A stretch of DNA of 64,000 nucleotides from Pseudorasbora parva (GCF_024679245.1 NC_090177.1:40980303-41044302), one strand, 5' to 3'; shown: positions 45,640 through 57,204, counted from the stretch's first letter. Translations and numbers: made by a program. Notes: generated by a model not told the origin, from the letters alone.

Positions 45640-46470
45640 TTGACTGAAGCTGTTCATGAAGAAAAGCGTGTCCTACAATGTTTTCGCCATTTTGGAGCGC
45701 TGTACAGAATGGTCGGCGTATGTTATCAATGTGCCACGAGAAGATTGCTAGAACACACAGAGCATTTCACTCGCAAAATGTTGCAGTCCGATCAGTATAC
45801 GCAGCGCCGACAATGATGGACCGTGCTATCCGTGGGTGCTCGGCCAGGGATCGAGCCCCGGCGTCACACAAGAAAAAAAAATTAAGAGCAATTAATTCAT
45901 TCGATTAACGTCTGCTTTCTCATTTGAATGACATTTCAAAAACACCAGAATTAACTCGTAGTTACGGGGTTAAAGATATAAACGGTCTTATAAAGGTTGG
46001 AAGCCCTAAAGATAACGTTATGCCAAATGAGAAGAAATAACTATCCAAGTCCAGTGAGTTAAAAAATGACACATAATGTTAATGCTGCTACATTAGCTAT
46101 TACAAAATTAGTACAACGAAATTAAGTCACTTACGTAATCGTCCTCCATTAACGAATTTAGTGTGTTAGTGGGGGTTATTCAGTTATGTTAAACTGAATG
46201 GGATCAAAAGCGCGCTAAATTTAAACTGAGGTAAAAAAAAAAAAAAAATACAAAAAAAAAAAAAACGCTAACAGAGTTAAGTCAACCACATCGGCTACGT
46301 TACTTATTATACAAGCTCATTAATAAATCACAAGTTGATAAGATAATAATACTATACTATACCTTGTCCTTGTAACCGTTGTGTGTGTGCAGGGAAATCC
46401 ATAAAGATGGAGAGACCGAAGGATGAGCTGGGAAATTTAAAATGCTCTGCACATGCGCAGATGTTGATTG
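45640..46470. other. Non-coding part of the composite insertion
   Basis: A moderately GC-rich stretch at 45660-45870 has no recognised protein. A-rich runs lie at 46230-46265. Confidence 0.4.
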
Positions 46471-46474
46471 TTTA

Positions 46475-46583
46475 CACCCAAAGGAAACACTGTGCTTTAT
46501 CCCCTATGGCTTTATCACCCAAAGGAAACACTGTGCTTTATCCCCTATGGCTTTATCACCCAAAGGAAACACTGTGCTTTATC
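46475..46583. repeat. 41-bp tandem array, about 2.7 copies
   Basis: CCCAAAGGAAACACTGTGCT begins at 46477, 46518 and 46559, a strict 41-bp period. The copies are almost identical. Confidence 0.92.
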
Positions 46584-47554
46584 ACTAAACAAGTGATAAA
46601 GCTTATAATATTTGTAAATTAACACCAGATTTTATCACTAGATGCCCAACACCAGGTTTTTATCCCTCAGTAATTTGCTGTGCATTAGAGATTTTGCTTT
46701 ATGTTTTGGATCATTGTCTTGTTGGAAGACAAATCTCCGTCCCAGTCGCAGGTCTTTTGCAGACTCCATCAGGTTTTCCTCCAGAATGGTCCTGTATGTG
46801 GCTCCATCCATCTTCCCATCAATTTGAACCATCTTCCCTGTCCCTGCTGAAGAAAAGCAGCCCCACACCATGATGCTGCCGCCACCATGTTTGACAGTGG
46901 GGATGGTGTGTTCAGGGTGATGAGCTGTGTTGCTTTTACGCCAAACATAACGTTTTGCATTGTTGCCAAAAAGTTCAATTTTGGTTTCATCTGACCAGAG
47001 CACCTTCTTCCACATGTTTGGTGTGTCTCCCAGGTGGCTTGTGGCAAACTTTAAACAACACTTTTTATGGATATCTTTTAGAAATGGCTTTCTTCTTGTC
47101 ACTCCTCCATAAAGGCCAGATTTGTGCACGATACGACTGATTGTTGTCCTATGGACAGAGTCTCCCACCTCAGCTGTAGATCTCTGCAGGTCCTCCAGAG
47201 TGATCATGGGCCTCTTGGCTGCATCTCTGATCAGTCTTGTATGAGCTGAAAGTTTAGAGGGACGGCCAGGGCCGGCGCGTGCCTATAGGCAAACTAGGCA
47301 GCCGCCTAGGTCGGCGGCTCAGCCAGGGCGGCAAGAGAGAGAGAGAGTGTAACTGTGTAAGCGAGAGAGAGAATTAAAAAAAATATGTATTTGTTAGTTT
47401 TACATTAGGTAGGTTACAATTATGGCACTTTTATCAACAACATTTTTTCCCACTCCATTAGTATAAATTTAAAAATAAAAATTTCCGCCCGGCCGCGCCC
47501 CCACCTCACTTAGAGCGGCATCGATTAGTATATGCGTGCAAAATACGCTCGACT

Positions 47555-48335
47555 GTGCCATCCGTTCCGTGGAAGAGCGCTTTTCGCTGCTTCGAGACCA
47601 TGGGCGCGTATTTGGGTTTTTATTTGACATCACATCTCTCAAAGAAAAGGAGAATAGCCTACAATAGTTCTTCAGGATTGCTTAAGACTGGAAAAGGCCC
47701 TGACTCATGGAGACTCACGGGATGTTGATAGGCATAAATAGTTTGAAGAGCTGACTGCTTTGGGTAGACGCCTGGTTGCTGGATCTTAACCACTGGATGC
47801 GCTTAAATTCATCTATGAAAAAGGGATGGAATAAATTTTTCTGAGCCCGATCTCACGAAAATGCATAGCCTATAAATAGTTTGCAATCTCGTGGAATGTA
47901 TACGCCAAAATGAGTTTTGCCATGCATATGGTAGGCTACGTGGTTTTTCGCGTGCATATGATACGCACTTTATGGCGTATTATACATATGAACCGTATTA
48001 TTAGGGTTATGGCGTATTATACATACGCATAAAGTGCGTATCATATGCACGCAAAAAAGATTTTACACTCTTAGTATTTATACGCATGACCATGAGATTG
48101 TGTTGATTTTTCCCAATGTTTTTATAGCATTGAGAGTGCTTCTCACTCTCCCCGTCACTGTGAGCTCAGTTTCTCAAAGCTTAAACTGATTAAAAATTAT
48201 CTCCGACGTACAATGACACAAGACAGACTCAATGGACTAGCAACAATTGCAATTGAGCATGAACTAGCTGAAAAAGTTAAACTCGAGGACGCAATCAAAG
48301 CCCTTTGCCGCTGCGAAAGCCCGATGAGCACGCTT
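47555..48335 (+). pseudogene. hAT transposase C-terminal remnant (ZMYM1-like type)
   Basis: Plus-strand reading 47557-47650 gives AIRSVEERFSLLRDHGRVFG and FLFDITSLKEK. Positions 47700-47828 give LTHGDSRDVDRHK, a stop, FEELTALGRRLVAGS, a stop, and PLDALKFIYEKG. After the inserted foldback element, 48109-48160 gives FPNVFIALRVLLTLPVTVSS, and in a shifted frame 48168-48300 gives FSKLKLIKNYLRRTMTQDRL and NGLATIAIEHELAEK. The last parts are the hAT C-terminal dimerisation region. Stops, a small deletion and the inserted element make it non-functional. The N-terminal two thirds of a normal hAT transposase are absent, so the element was already a deletion derivative. Confidence 0.8.
47884..48100. 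mobile_element. Foldback miniature element inside hAT transposase
   Basis: Starts CAATCTCGTGGAATGTATAC and ends in CATGACCATGAGATTG. The arms CGTGCATATGATACGCACTT and AAGTGCGTATCATATGCACG are complementary. It interrupts the hAT transposase between IYEKG and FPNVF. Same family as 45358-45612. Confidence 0.8.
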
Positions 48336-48448
48336 CTGAAATGTAGGCTATTATGTGAATGTGTGTTTGTGTGTATCAGTCAAGAAAAAAATCGAAACCT
48401 CCAATGAGCTAAATATTTGTTTGCATATTGCATATGTTTAGTTTTATT

Positions 48449-49998
48449 TAAAGCCCTGCATTTATGCCCGAGCCCGACGGGCCCCGACTTTTTTAAGCCC
48501 CTAGGGCCGGGCTTCGGGCCAATTTTCACGTCATACCTAAAACGCGGGCCGGGCTTCGGGCCTTTTTTAGGCATCTCCTTCGTTTTATATTTATTTTATT
48601 AATTAAAAGGAGATGTTCTGCTGGTGGAAACAACAGGAGACCATAATAGCTAACGCGACTGTCAAGATATGGCTCGCACAGTGTTCAGAGCATCAGTTCA
48701 GAGTCCGCGCCAGCAGCAGCGCGCGTTTCTTGTAAGCGTGGCGTTTATGTTGCGTGTCATCCGTGGGGCGTCTGCTGCTATTAATGTACAGGGAAGCCCT
48801 ATACTTCATGTTAAATATAAATATATTGCCGATTGATACAGCAAAGACAACGCCGGCAGTAGCCGGCCCATACCATATCCATATGGTATTGACGGCAAAA
48901 GGCTATTATTTCGTTCTGTATTGACTGGTTTAATATTTCAAAATCGATAATTGTATTGTTTTTTATTATTACAATTCGGCCTATATCTGCATTTATGTAC
49001 AGACTTTCAAACATGAAAATGTCATTTTTATTAATATGTATTCGTGTCAAAATGGCATATACACATCTTTTCCTATTATATTTCGCCTGGAAACGCTTCC
49101 AACATGCTCGCGTGTCGCGTGAAAATAGGCGTAGGCCTATCTTCTATTTGAAGCATGCACGTATTTTCCGCGCGGCTCGGACCAGCCGAAATAAAAACGG
49201 ACACGCCACGCAGCCGAGACGCTCACGACACGCTTGGAGTGTGTCCCTGGCGTTATGGCCTTTTCACAACTGGTTCCTTCATTCGTTATTTATAACAGGT
49301 ATTTATCTGATTGCGAAATGACTAAATTATCGTGCGCTTAGGTCGCGCTCTCTCTTATGTGGTCTTTGAATTTGAAATGAGCTGCTGAATAAAATGCATC
49401 TTGAATCTTTTGCTTTCGTTGCTGTAAACTCCGTTAAATGAGCATACCATGGGAATTGAAGATCGGATTTATATTCATTTTGTGTAGGTGTAAGGTAGGC
49501 TATAAGACAACCTGCATGTTCTTTTTTTATTTTTATTTGTTTAGCTCCGTTTGCGAGAGCCGCGAGCAGAATCAGCCTGCCTCAGCTCGTCAAAATGCCT
49601 TTTACTGTGGTGGTAATAGTAGGCGAAATTAACTAACATTGTGATGCTTGAAGTGTTTTATATCTATGGATTTTATTATAGGCAAGACAAGCCAAGAGTT
49701 GATTTGAGAGACTAAATCGATTAAATATGCGGTTAACTCACTGTCGGCCGCTGGCCGCTTGGTCGTCACTTAAAAAAAATAAAACTTTAATTTAACAAAC
49801 AAAAAAATGCTCTAAACATTTTTCTAAATTAACTTAATAAAGAAACGAAACCAAATATATCTACTTTGACATTAAAAACAAAACAGAACTATTTTAATGG
49901 CTGCAACAATGTAAAAAAAAAAAAAAAAAAAAAAACTCCAGTCGGACTCGGGCCGAGAATTTTGATAAGCCTAGATTTGAGGCCCGGGCAGGGCTCTA
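48449..49998. mobile_element. hAT-like non-autonomous element nested in the hAT element
   Basis: The left end TAAAGCCCTGC faces the right end GCAGGGCTCTA. An exact 8-bp duplication GTTTTATT flanks it (48441-48448, 49999-50006). The ends are rich in GGGCCGGGCTTCGGGCC motifs. No transposase domain was recognised. An A-run of about 23 is at 49912-49934. Confidence 0.85.
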
Positions 49999-50825
49999 GT
50001 TTTATTCTGTACACTGTCTATTATAAAACAGAAATGATATGCAGCTGTAGCACTGTGTACTTTTTTCACGTTGCAGAATGAAAAATAAAATCTGAAAACA
50101 TGCCTGCACGTTTTTATTTTAGTGTCATTTTATAGATAAAGAACATATTAATTTGTATGTACATGCATCTTAAGGATACCTAATTGTGAGTGTGAGGTGG
50201 GGGGCGGCACGATCGTGCTCTGCCTAGAGCGGCATTTGAGCTAGCGCCGGCCCTGGGGACGGCCAGGTCTTGGTAGATTTGCAGTGGTCTGATACTCCTT
50301 CCATTTCATTATTATTATCACTTGCAAAGTGCTCCTTGGGATGTTTAAAGCTTGGGAAATCTTTTTGTATCCAAATCCGGCTTTAAACTTCTCCACAACA
50401 GTATCTCGGACCTGCCTGGTGTGTTCCTTGTTCTTCATGATGCTCTCTGCGTTTTAAACGGACCTCTGAGACGATCACAGTGCAGGTGCATTTATACGGA
50501 GACTTGATTACAGGTGGATTATATTTATCATCATTAGTCATTTAGGTAAACATTGGATCATTCAGAGATCCTCACTGAACTTCTGGAGAGAGTTTGCTGC
50601 ACTGAAAGTTAAGGGGCCGAATAATTTTGCACGCCCAATTTTTCAGTTTTTGATTTATTAAAAAAGTTTGAAATATCCAATAAATCTCGTTCCACTTCAT
50701 GATTGTGCCCCACTTGTTGTTGATTCTTCACAAAAAAATACAGTTTCATATCATTATGTTTGAAGCCTGAAATGTGGCAAAAGGTCGCAAAGTTCAAGGG
50801 GGCCGAATATTTTCGCAAGGCACTG

Positions 50826-51621
50826 TATATATATATATTCCCCTAAATCTATACACAAACACAAACACAAAAAAAAAATGTAAACACAAACTTTTTATTT
50901 TGGATGTGATTAATTGCGATTAATCGTTTGAGAGCCCTATGAGTAAATGCAACTCATCATAATGCATTTCTCTCCTTTATTAATTCTATAGTTTTAGATC
51001 TTTTGGTTTTTGAAGCAGTAGAAAATGCTTCAATACCACTTTCTGTGGTCTCTAGCCATATAGCAGTTTAAGGCTATATGCCAGCTGTGTCATTTATTCT
51101 GCCTTAATTTACTTCTGCATTCCATAACCGATATGTGACACACCCTGGAAACACCAGCTGATAAAATGAGATGTGTCCGTGATTTCATACTGATTAATAA
51201 AGCGCACCAGAATCTGCTCTTGAACAGTGTCATTAATGAATGCGATATGTACAGTCATTCATACAACTTTACCAGCACAACTGCACAGGATGTCCATGTT
51301 ATATGGTGGATCGTAAACAGGAACCAAAATATGCTTTGGATGCCATCACCCTTAATTGTTATTTATACAGTCAATTAAATGGTTTCGTCACTACTGGGTC
51401 ACGAGTCTGTTTTGAAAGACTTTTATTTTGAAAGACACATGAAAGCTGTTGGCTCTTCTGTCAGACGCAGAACAAATTGTTCTGATTCAGTGGTGAGATG
51501 ACGTTATTTTTGTAACTTGTTAGGAAATGAAAACGTTCCTGTCCTGTCAGATGCTAACTGTGCTCGTAGCGCACACTCTTCAATTGCACGCGTTAATGCG
51601 GCAACACTCGCTGCACTTGAA
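50826..51621. other. Non-coding DNA with a repeat fragment
   Basis: Positions 50871-50940 match 31540-31622. No gene was seen. Positions 51270-51330 are similar to 53080-53145. Confidence 0.45.
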
Positions 51622-51801
51622 AGAATGCTGGGTTAAAAAACAACTCAAGTTGGGTTGAAAATGGACAAACCCAGAAATTGGGTTGTTTCAATGGGTCCAA
51701 ATGACCCAATTGATCCAAGTGGGTTCAAACAACCCAGTTTCTGGGTTTGTCCATTTTCAACCCAACTTGAGTTGTTTTTAACCCAGCATTTTTTAGAGTG
51801 T
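51622..51801. mobile_element. Near-perfect palindromic miniature element, AACCCAGCATTTTTTAGAGTG type
   Basis: The left arm ATGCTGGGTTAAAAAACAAC, then TCAAGTTGGGTTGAAAATGG, is almost the exact complement of the right arm ending AACCCAGCATTTTTTAGAGT. The centre is at about 51707. A terminal fragment also sits at 15474. Confidence 0.85.
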
Positions 51802-53905
51802 GTATATTGCTTCAGTATAAAAAGACGAAATTGCAAATACGCAATGTCATAATTACATTGTCAATCAGTAAATCATCAAATTACGAAAAAGAACCAAAAA
51901 TTACATAACACATTTTTAACACAAATGGTCATAACACATACATTTACTTCGTGTGTTAGCTGGGAAGGATTTGCATGCAGGTATGATGTTCATTTTATTC
52001 CTCAGGAGCAGTTTCCATGTTTCATTAAAAGTTAGCATTGTGCAGCCTGTTTACCGGCAGCTGTTGTCAAAGCCTCTTGAAGGCAAGCCTGCAACCTTAG
52101 CCAAAAAAGCATAAAGCCTGCTAAATGCTGCGATGCAGTGAAGGAGACAAGATGCCATTTTTTTATGGATGTTGATGGAGGAGAGACTTCACTACACTGA
52201 ATAAAATAGCCTATCATTTAATGAATCAGTTGCCCATCAGCCAATCTTCAGTATGTTTGCTCTATTTTTCGAGTTTACACCAAAACAAAAAAAAAGTCTA
52301 ACAAAAATGCCAAGTAGTATTAAAAGTTGTGAATTGATATTAATATACTTACTACAAAAATTATACTTAAAAATATACTTGAACATTACTTAAGCATACT
52401 TAATAAAAATAACTTGAAGTAAGGTACGTCTCAGAGACAAAAACAAAAACAAAACAAAAAAAACACATCTTGCAGATGTAATGGAGTTTTGATCATGTAT
52501 GTGTGCTGCCAGGGTATATACTATATTAACCACGGTGTTAGATAGCTACTTTTCAGAGAAACTGAATAGAAAACTTCCTGTTGCCTTTCTGGACTTTTGG
52601 CTGGCATTAAAATGCAATTGCAAATAATGGTTTGCCTGTTAATTTGACCAATTAAGCAAGAATATATTACCTCTCTCTGGGCGCGCATTGCTTCTGTCAT
52701 TCCTCCTCCACCAAACGCATACCTTTCTACAATACAGGGTGGAAAAAGGTACAGGTCGTCGTTCTCATCGAACCCTCATTCCCTTTGGACACTTATTCAA
52801 CTATATTTTATCTTTACTCTGATGATTGTTCTCCTTCACCCCATAGGTGAATCTGTGTAATATAAATGTGTGCCATCTACAGAAATATTCACTACTGCTG
52901 CTTAACTACTATGAAACACATGATACATGCCAAAGACTGACAGCAAAACTTTCAGCTTGGAATTTCACATTGATTGAGCTGCCTCACCAGACCAAATGGC
53001 TCTGCTGATATATGATATCATTAATATATGATATATGCACATTCATTCACCATTTCCCATTCACATCTTATGCAGTGCTACAGCAAACTGGCCAGCATGT
53101 CCGAGTCATAAGGAGGATTGTAGACCGGAACCAAGATCATTTACATCCTCAAGCCAACACCGATTCTCAACCTTACCCTGTACCAGTCACCAAATCTGAT
53201 CCCATTATACACCCTTCACAAGCTAATCACTTCTTCATTCTTAACTTTCCCTTTCCTACCCTAACCCTACCCGAGCTAGATCCCGACAACACCTTTCCCT
53301 CTTATCTCAGGTATCAATATTTCATAAACTTACAGTGACAAATTTATTTTAATGCGCCTTCCACATCGACGCAGAGATTGATTGGCCAATCAGGACGATG
53401 GCACGCCGGTGTGTGGAGTGGTTGGAGGGAGCTTTACCGCATACATTAGTCAAAGACAGACGGCAGAAAGGAAGGAAAAGGCAGGAGAGAGAGCGAGAAA
53501 AAAGAGAGAGGGGGCCAGTTGCCAAACCGGGGGAGTAGATTTATCATAGTTATGGCTTTCTCAGGCATCCATTTTCCTCAAGCCTGTTGACAGGTAGTAT
53601 CTGCACAGGCCTTAGTATTGATTGACTGTCTTTCTCCAGCTCAAATGGGCTTTGGTAGAAGCCTCTGCTCTGTGATCTCATCAGGGGCCACTGGTACTAC
53701 ACTCCAGTAATTGTTGGTTAAGAGATCGTAACAGGCACCCCTTTGGGCTGTCTAGTCTTTGGAAATGTGTAATTTCCAGGGATTTCGCCTATTCAATCTT
53801 TGCAGGTTTTTTATTCTTCTGTTTTTGGCCTTTTTTGACAGTGAACGCAAAGATAGAACAGGACCTTTTTGGGGGACTAGTCTGGAGACAGAGGCTGGCT
53901 GTTCT
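51802..53905. other. Unique non-coding DNA, no gene seen
   Basis: AT-rich to about 52980. At 53080-53340 a 108-residue frame is open but has no recognised domain. Its start resembles 51270-51330 (both translate to V.VI..IV.RNQ). The segment 53340-53560 is more GC-rich and contains GA-rich sequence. Confidence 0.4.
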
Positions 53906-53907
53906 TA

Positions 53908-54260
53908 AAGCTGGATGGCTCAGTGTGTAGGACCATCATCTCCAGACAAGAAGGTGCCTGGTTTGAGTCCCGGCTGAGCCAAGAAGCCTTTCTATATAGA
54001 GTTTGCATGTTTGCATGTGTCTTTATGGGTTTCCTCTGTGTGCTCTCCTGGGTATCCCCCATAATCCAAAAATGCAGGATACCTGATTTGGAGACACTAA
54101 ATTGTCCGTAGGTGTGCATGTGTGAGATAGAGGACCCGGGACACCGTACGTGTTTGGGTCTATATTTTAAATGGTCAGCTGGGTCTGGCTGGCATCCTAT
54201 TCTATTACTTCGGGTCTGTTTAACATTGTGTGTAATACCCGAGTCCAGAAGAGAACGCCC
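53908..54260 (+). mobile_element. tRNA-derived SINE, DANA/HE1 type
   Basis: A pol III A-box-like TGGCTCAGTGTG (53916) and a B-box-like GGTTTGAGTCC (53960-53970, consensus GGTTCGANTCC) stand about 33 bp apart in a decayed tRNA head. The body TATATAGAGTTTGCATGTTT, GGGTTTCCTCTGTGTGCTC, CCCATAATCCAAAAATGCAG and ACTAAATTGTCCGTAGGTGT matches the core I recall for the zebrafish DANA/HE1 family. The far 3' tail is diverged. Confidence 0.75.
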
Positions 54261-55287
54261 AACCGTGATCAGAGTCAGTCGGCATGGTGCGTGTTTTTTT
54301 AGCTTGACACTTGTAAAATTAGGATGAGAAAAGTGTGAGCCGGGAAATAAGGTGCAAAAAACACAAGCGACCCCATCCATCAGATGCAGAGCGGGCGGAG
54401 ATAATGCAAACGCACGGTGATTGTGAGTTCCTGTGCAGGTAAATGCCAACAAACTTCCAATCTCAAAAACTGCTCGCAGCCTTGCGCACTCCACATTAAC
54501 TTGTTTGCTCACCAGCCACTGTGGCTAGTGGTCTTCTACAGTTACTCAGCATTTTCACTGGCCACAATTTTTATATTTTATATGATTAAAGTTGGCTTTG
54601 GCATGCTTAAATTACTTGATTCGGAATAAGCTTACTTGATTCAAAACCCTTTCAAACTTTCAAATGCAGAGTGACAACCCAAATCAAGACTACATTGTAT
54701 ATCAGCTGGTATGTGAAGGTGGGCAAGGGCTGGGCAATATGAGCATAGGCTAATATGAAATTTATTATTTTTTTTTTAAATGAGAAAAGTAATTATTTTA
54801 GGCCATATAAAAGAATAACGAGGCAAATTACAGAGACAACAGTATGCAATGCAATGCAAAGTAATGCAAGCTCGAAATAATCTGTCACATATCCAGTTAT
54901 TACCCATCTGTTTACGTACACTTAAGCCATAGCCGACTGTGTCCATGCAGGTAACTCCGCATGATGGACATTTTGACGTCAGTGTGCGCGTGTATATGAC
55001 TATTCAGGTGCAAGGAGAACTGATCGCAAATGCGACAGAGAGAGCGAGAGAGAGAGAGTGCTTCTGTTGTGTCATTCCGCCTGTCCTGCCTTCACTAACT
55101 GCAAGTTAATCGATAAGGAATTGTAATTGAATCTTAATTTTGTGATACGATGGTCTTGACATTTAATTTGGCTGTAGGCTGAAATTATATTCAACCCGCA
55201 AAAGTGGCCAGCGGCAGTGGCTGCCTTACCCACCACAGATGAAATCTACTCTTGGTGGGCTGGCGGGTGTTAATGTCAAGTCCTGCA
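54261..55287. other. Non-coding DNA, no gene seen
   Basis: Unique sequence. A short GA-rich run lies at 55035-55060, and a patch of ATGCAATGCAATGC-type repeats near 54845. Confidence 0.45.
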
Positions 55288-55811
55288 TACACTATATTGC
55301 CAAAAGCTTTTGGACGTCTGCTTTTACATGCTTATGCACTTTAATGACATGCGATTACATCCCATTCTTAACCCATAGGGTTTAATATGGAGTTGGCCCA
55401 CCTGTTGCAGCTCTAACAGCTTCAGCTCTTCTGGGAAGACTTTCCTCAAGGTTTAGGAGTGTGTTTATGGGGATTTTTCACCATTCTTCTAGAAGCTCAT
55501 TTGTGAGGTCAGGCACTGATGTTGGACGAGAAGGCCTGGCTCTAAGTCTCCGCTCTAATTCATCCCAAAGGTGATCTATCGGGTTGAGCTCAGGACTCTG
55601 TGCAGGCCAGTCAAGTTCCTCCACACAAAACTCACTCATCCATGTCTTTATGGGCCGACGCTTTGTGCTCTGGAGCGCAGTCATGTTGGAACAAGAAGGG
55701 GCCGTCCCAAAACTGTCCCCATAATGTTGGGAGCATGAAATTGTCCAAAATGTCTTGGTATGAACCCTGAGAGCGACCCATTCTGTCCCAATACTTTTGA
55801 CAATATAGTGC
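55288..55811 (-). mobile_element. Tc1-like deletion derivative
   Basis: The ends CACTATATTGCCAAAAG (preceded by TA) and CTTTTGACAATATAGTG are inverted copies. The interior is a short piece of transposase, then an abrupt join (TTGGTATG to AACCCTGAGAGCGAC) where most of the coding region is missing. Confidence 0.85.
55478..55684 (-). pseudogene. Tc1-like transposase C-terminal fragment
   Basis: Reads KTWMSEFCVEELDWPAQSPE and then LNPIDHLWDELERRLRARP, the DD34E block that normally carries the final acidic residue; here IDHLW, with Asp-His, replaces IENLW. The N-terminal and middle parts are deleted. It is the same family as the fragment at 23331-23610, which carries part of the missing middle. 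Confidence 0.82.
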
Positions 55812-56366
55812 TTTTCAAATCAGCAACATCTATAAGGAACTGTCACATTAATGTTTTCTATGAAGCTCAAATTGCGGTCAAAAACGTATATTTTAGGTTG
55901 CTCGATGTGCTGCATGTGCTCTTTCAATGCAAGAGAGGAATAACATGATGGAATTGTATTGGAATTGTACAGGTACAAGGGAGAAGGCTTCTAACCTTAA
56001 GTAAAAAAAAGTTTCCTTTTTGTAATTTGTTAATTGGCTTTTTAGTAATGTTTTACTAACAAAGTTCAGGAGGAGCACATTCAGATAATTAACAGGAGAG
56101 GATTGCATTCAGTTAAACCAATTAACAAGATAAGGTGTATATATACAGCGGACTTACCTCTGTTCCTTCACCACCCCATCTCCTCACTCCTAGTTCTAAC
56201 TATTTCTATCTCAACCGGGGGGAGTACTCGGGGTTCGGGCCAAATTCTGAGCTTGGAGCCCTCCCCCCGGACAGTATGCCAAATACATATAACCTTTATT
56301 CTATTTAATTATAGGTAAGTGTGAAATCAAGAAATAGCTATTTGCTATGGAATATGTGCTGATCAG
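55812..56366. other. Non-coding DNA, no gene seen
   Basis: AT-rich, then a GC-rich patch at 56210-56280 (GGGGGGAGTACTCGGGGTTC, then AGCTTGGAGCCCTCCCCCC) of unknown nature. Confidence 0.4.
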
Positions 56367-56487
56367 GAGTGCGTTTCCCAAAACCTAACCTGTTAGCAAC
56401 TTAGGTGGTTGGCAATGGGAAATTGCATTGCAACCAACAAAGTTGCTAACTTAGTTAGCAACTATGGTTTTGGGAAACGCACCCCTG
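56367..56487. mobile_element. Small palindromic element with GTGCGTTTCCCAAAACC ends
   Basis: The left AGTGCGTTTCCCAAAACC is complementary to the right GGTTTTGGGAAACGCACC. Inner arms pair as TTAGCAACTTAGGTGGTTGG and CCAACAAAGTTGCTAA. A common teleost miniature element. Confidence 0.85.
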
Positions 56488-57068
56488 GTCCAGTCGAGTC
56501 CGTGGCCCGAGATGCTGGGATAGAATCCAGTATATCCACGACCCTGCAGGGGATAATGCATAAAACGATGTAGACAGTGAAGTTTATCTGATACAGATGG
56601 AAACGGTATACTCTACCAAACACACCTCCACTCCTAATGGAGTTCTCCCAAAAATGACATACTCATTCTCATGTAATTCCAGTCGTCACCTTTATATATA
56701 GCCCTTTATACAATACAGATAGTTTCAAAGCAGCTTTACCGTGATAAACAGGAGAACAATAATTCAATGATGCAAACCAAATTCAATTCTGCTGTCAAAA
56801 AGACAATAGTATCATTATTCAGCTGGAGCCAGTTTAGTGTTCATTCAGTTTGGTTCAAGAATTGTGTTGTTCATCAATTATGAAAGCAATGTTGCCAAGT
56901 GATGTTGCTAGTCATGGGCTCTGTGTCTCACCTGGTTGCCTGTTGATGGCAACATTGTCCACCAACATTGCTCAAAAAGTTGCCCCGTGTATCATCACCT
57001 TTAGAAGTTTTGTCAATGGCGTCAGTCATGAGACACGCAAGCACTTTCTGTGAGAGTTGTGGTGGAGC

Positions 57069-57110
<42 letters not shown>
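57069..57110. repeat. (GT)n microsatellite
   Basis: About 20 GT units. Confidence 0.97.
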
Positions 57111-57114
<4 letters not shown>

Positions 57115-57204
57115 CTCTGTTCTGTAAACTGTAATTGCAGTGGTGTCCAATCCCAGGTGAACGAGATTTCACCAACTACAACATTTGATCAACATCTTTG
57201 TTGA

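Larger units (their letters stand above)
43984..46682. mobile_element. Composite insertion with CACAGCAAA ends inside Tc1
   Basis: Inserted between Tc1 codons for HKAKS and EWFRN. The ends are CACAGCAAA at 43984 and its complement TTTGCTGTG at 46682. Inside both ends lie GGTGTTAAA- and TTATCAC-type motifs in inverted arrangement. Only CA is shared at the flanks (43982-43983, 46683-46684). It has no recognisable transposase. It holds two dispersed repeats, a foldback element (45358-45612) and a 41-bp tandem array. Confidence 0.6.
47267..50255 (+). mobile_element. hAT transposon inserted in Tc1
   Basis: The ends CAGGGCCGGCGC (47267) and GCGCCGGCCCTG (to 50255) are inverted copies. An exact 8-bp duplication GGGACGGC flanks it (47259-47266, 50256-50263), diagnostic of hAT together with the CAGGG ends. 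It holds a decayed hAT transposase, a foldback element and a second hAT-like element. Confidence 0.93.
43799..50438 (-). pseudogene. Tc1-like transposase in three separated blocks
   Basis: N-terminal block 50438-50264: KNKEHTRQVRDTVVEKFKAG and GYKKISQALNIPRSTLQVII, the helix-turn-helix, then RPGRP. Middle block 47258-46685: [31 protein letters not shown] (first Asp), HGGGSIMVWGCFS, and QQDNDPKHKAKS (second Asp). C-terminal block 43983-43799: [20 protein letters not shown] and IENLWKELK (final Glu), ending SLDVQN. The DD34E triad is all there, but 2.7 kb and 3.0 kb insertions separate the blocks. This enzyme moves its element between TA sites. Apart from the insertions it looks little decayed, so it was probably young when it was hit. 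Confidence 0.9.
43661..50825 (-). mobile_element. Tc1-like transposon split by two large insertions
   Basis: The right terminal repeat (50610-50825) begins, read inward on the minus strand, CAGTGCCTTGCGAAAATATT and is followed by TA. The left side starts within the inner part of the same repeat: 43661-43734 matches the complement of 50610-50690. The outer ~140 bp of the left end is missing, replaced by (TA)n. Removing 43984-46682 and 47267-50263 leaves a Tc1 of about 1.5 kb with a nearly complete transposase remnant. Confidence 0.88.

Noticed and set aside
45535..45908. Two overlapping plus frames of 76-93 codons
   Set aside because: The first half is the arm of a foldback element, and no domain was recognised in the rest.
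53908..53985. Functional tRNA gene
   Set aside because: The A and B boxes are degenerate, the cloverleaf does not close and a SINE body follows directly.
53877..54512. 211-codon minus-strand frame
   Set aside because: It lies antisense over the SINE and has no recognisable domain, so chance openness is the simpler view.
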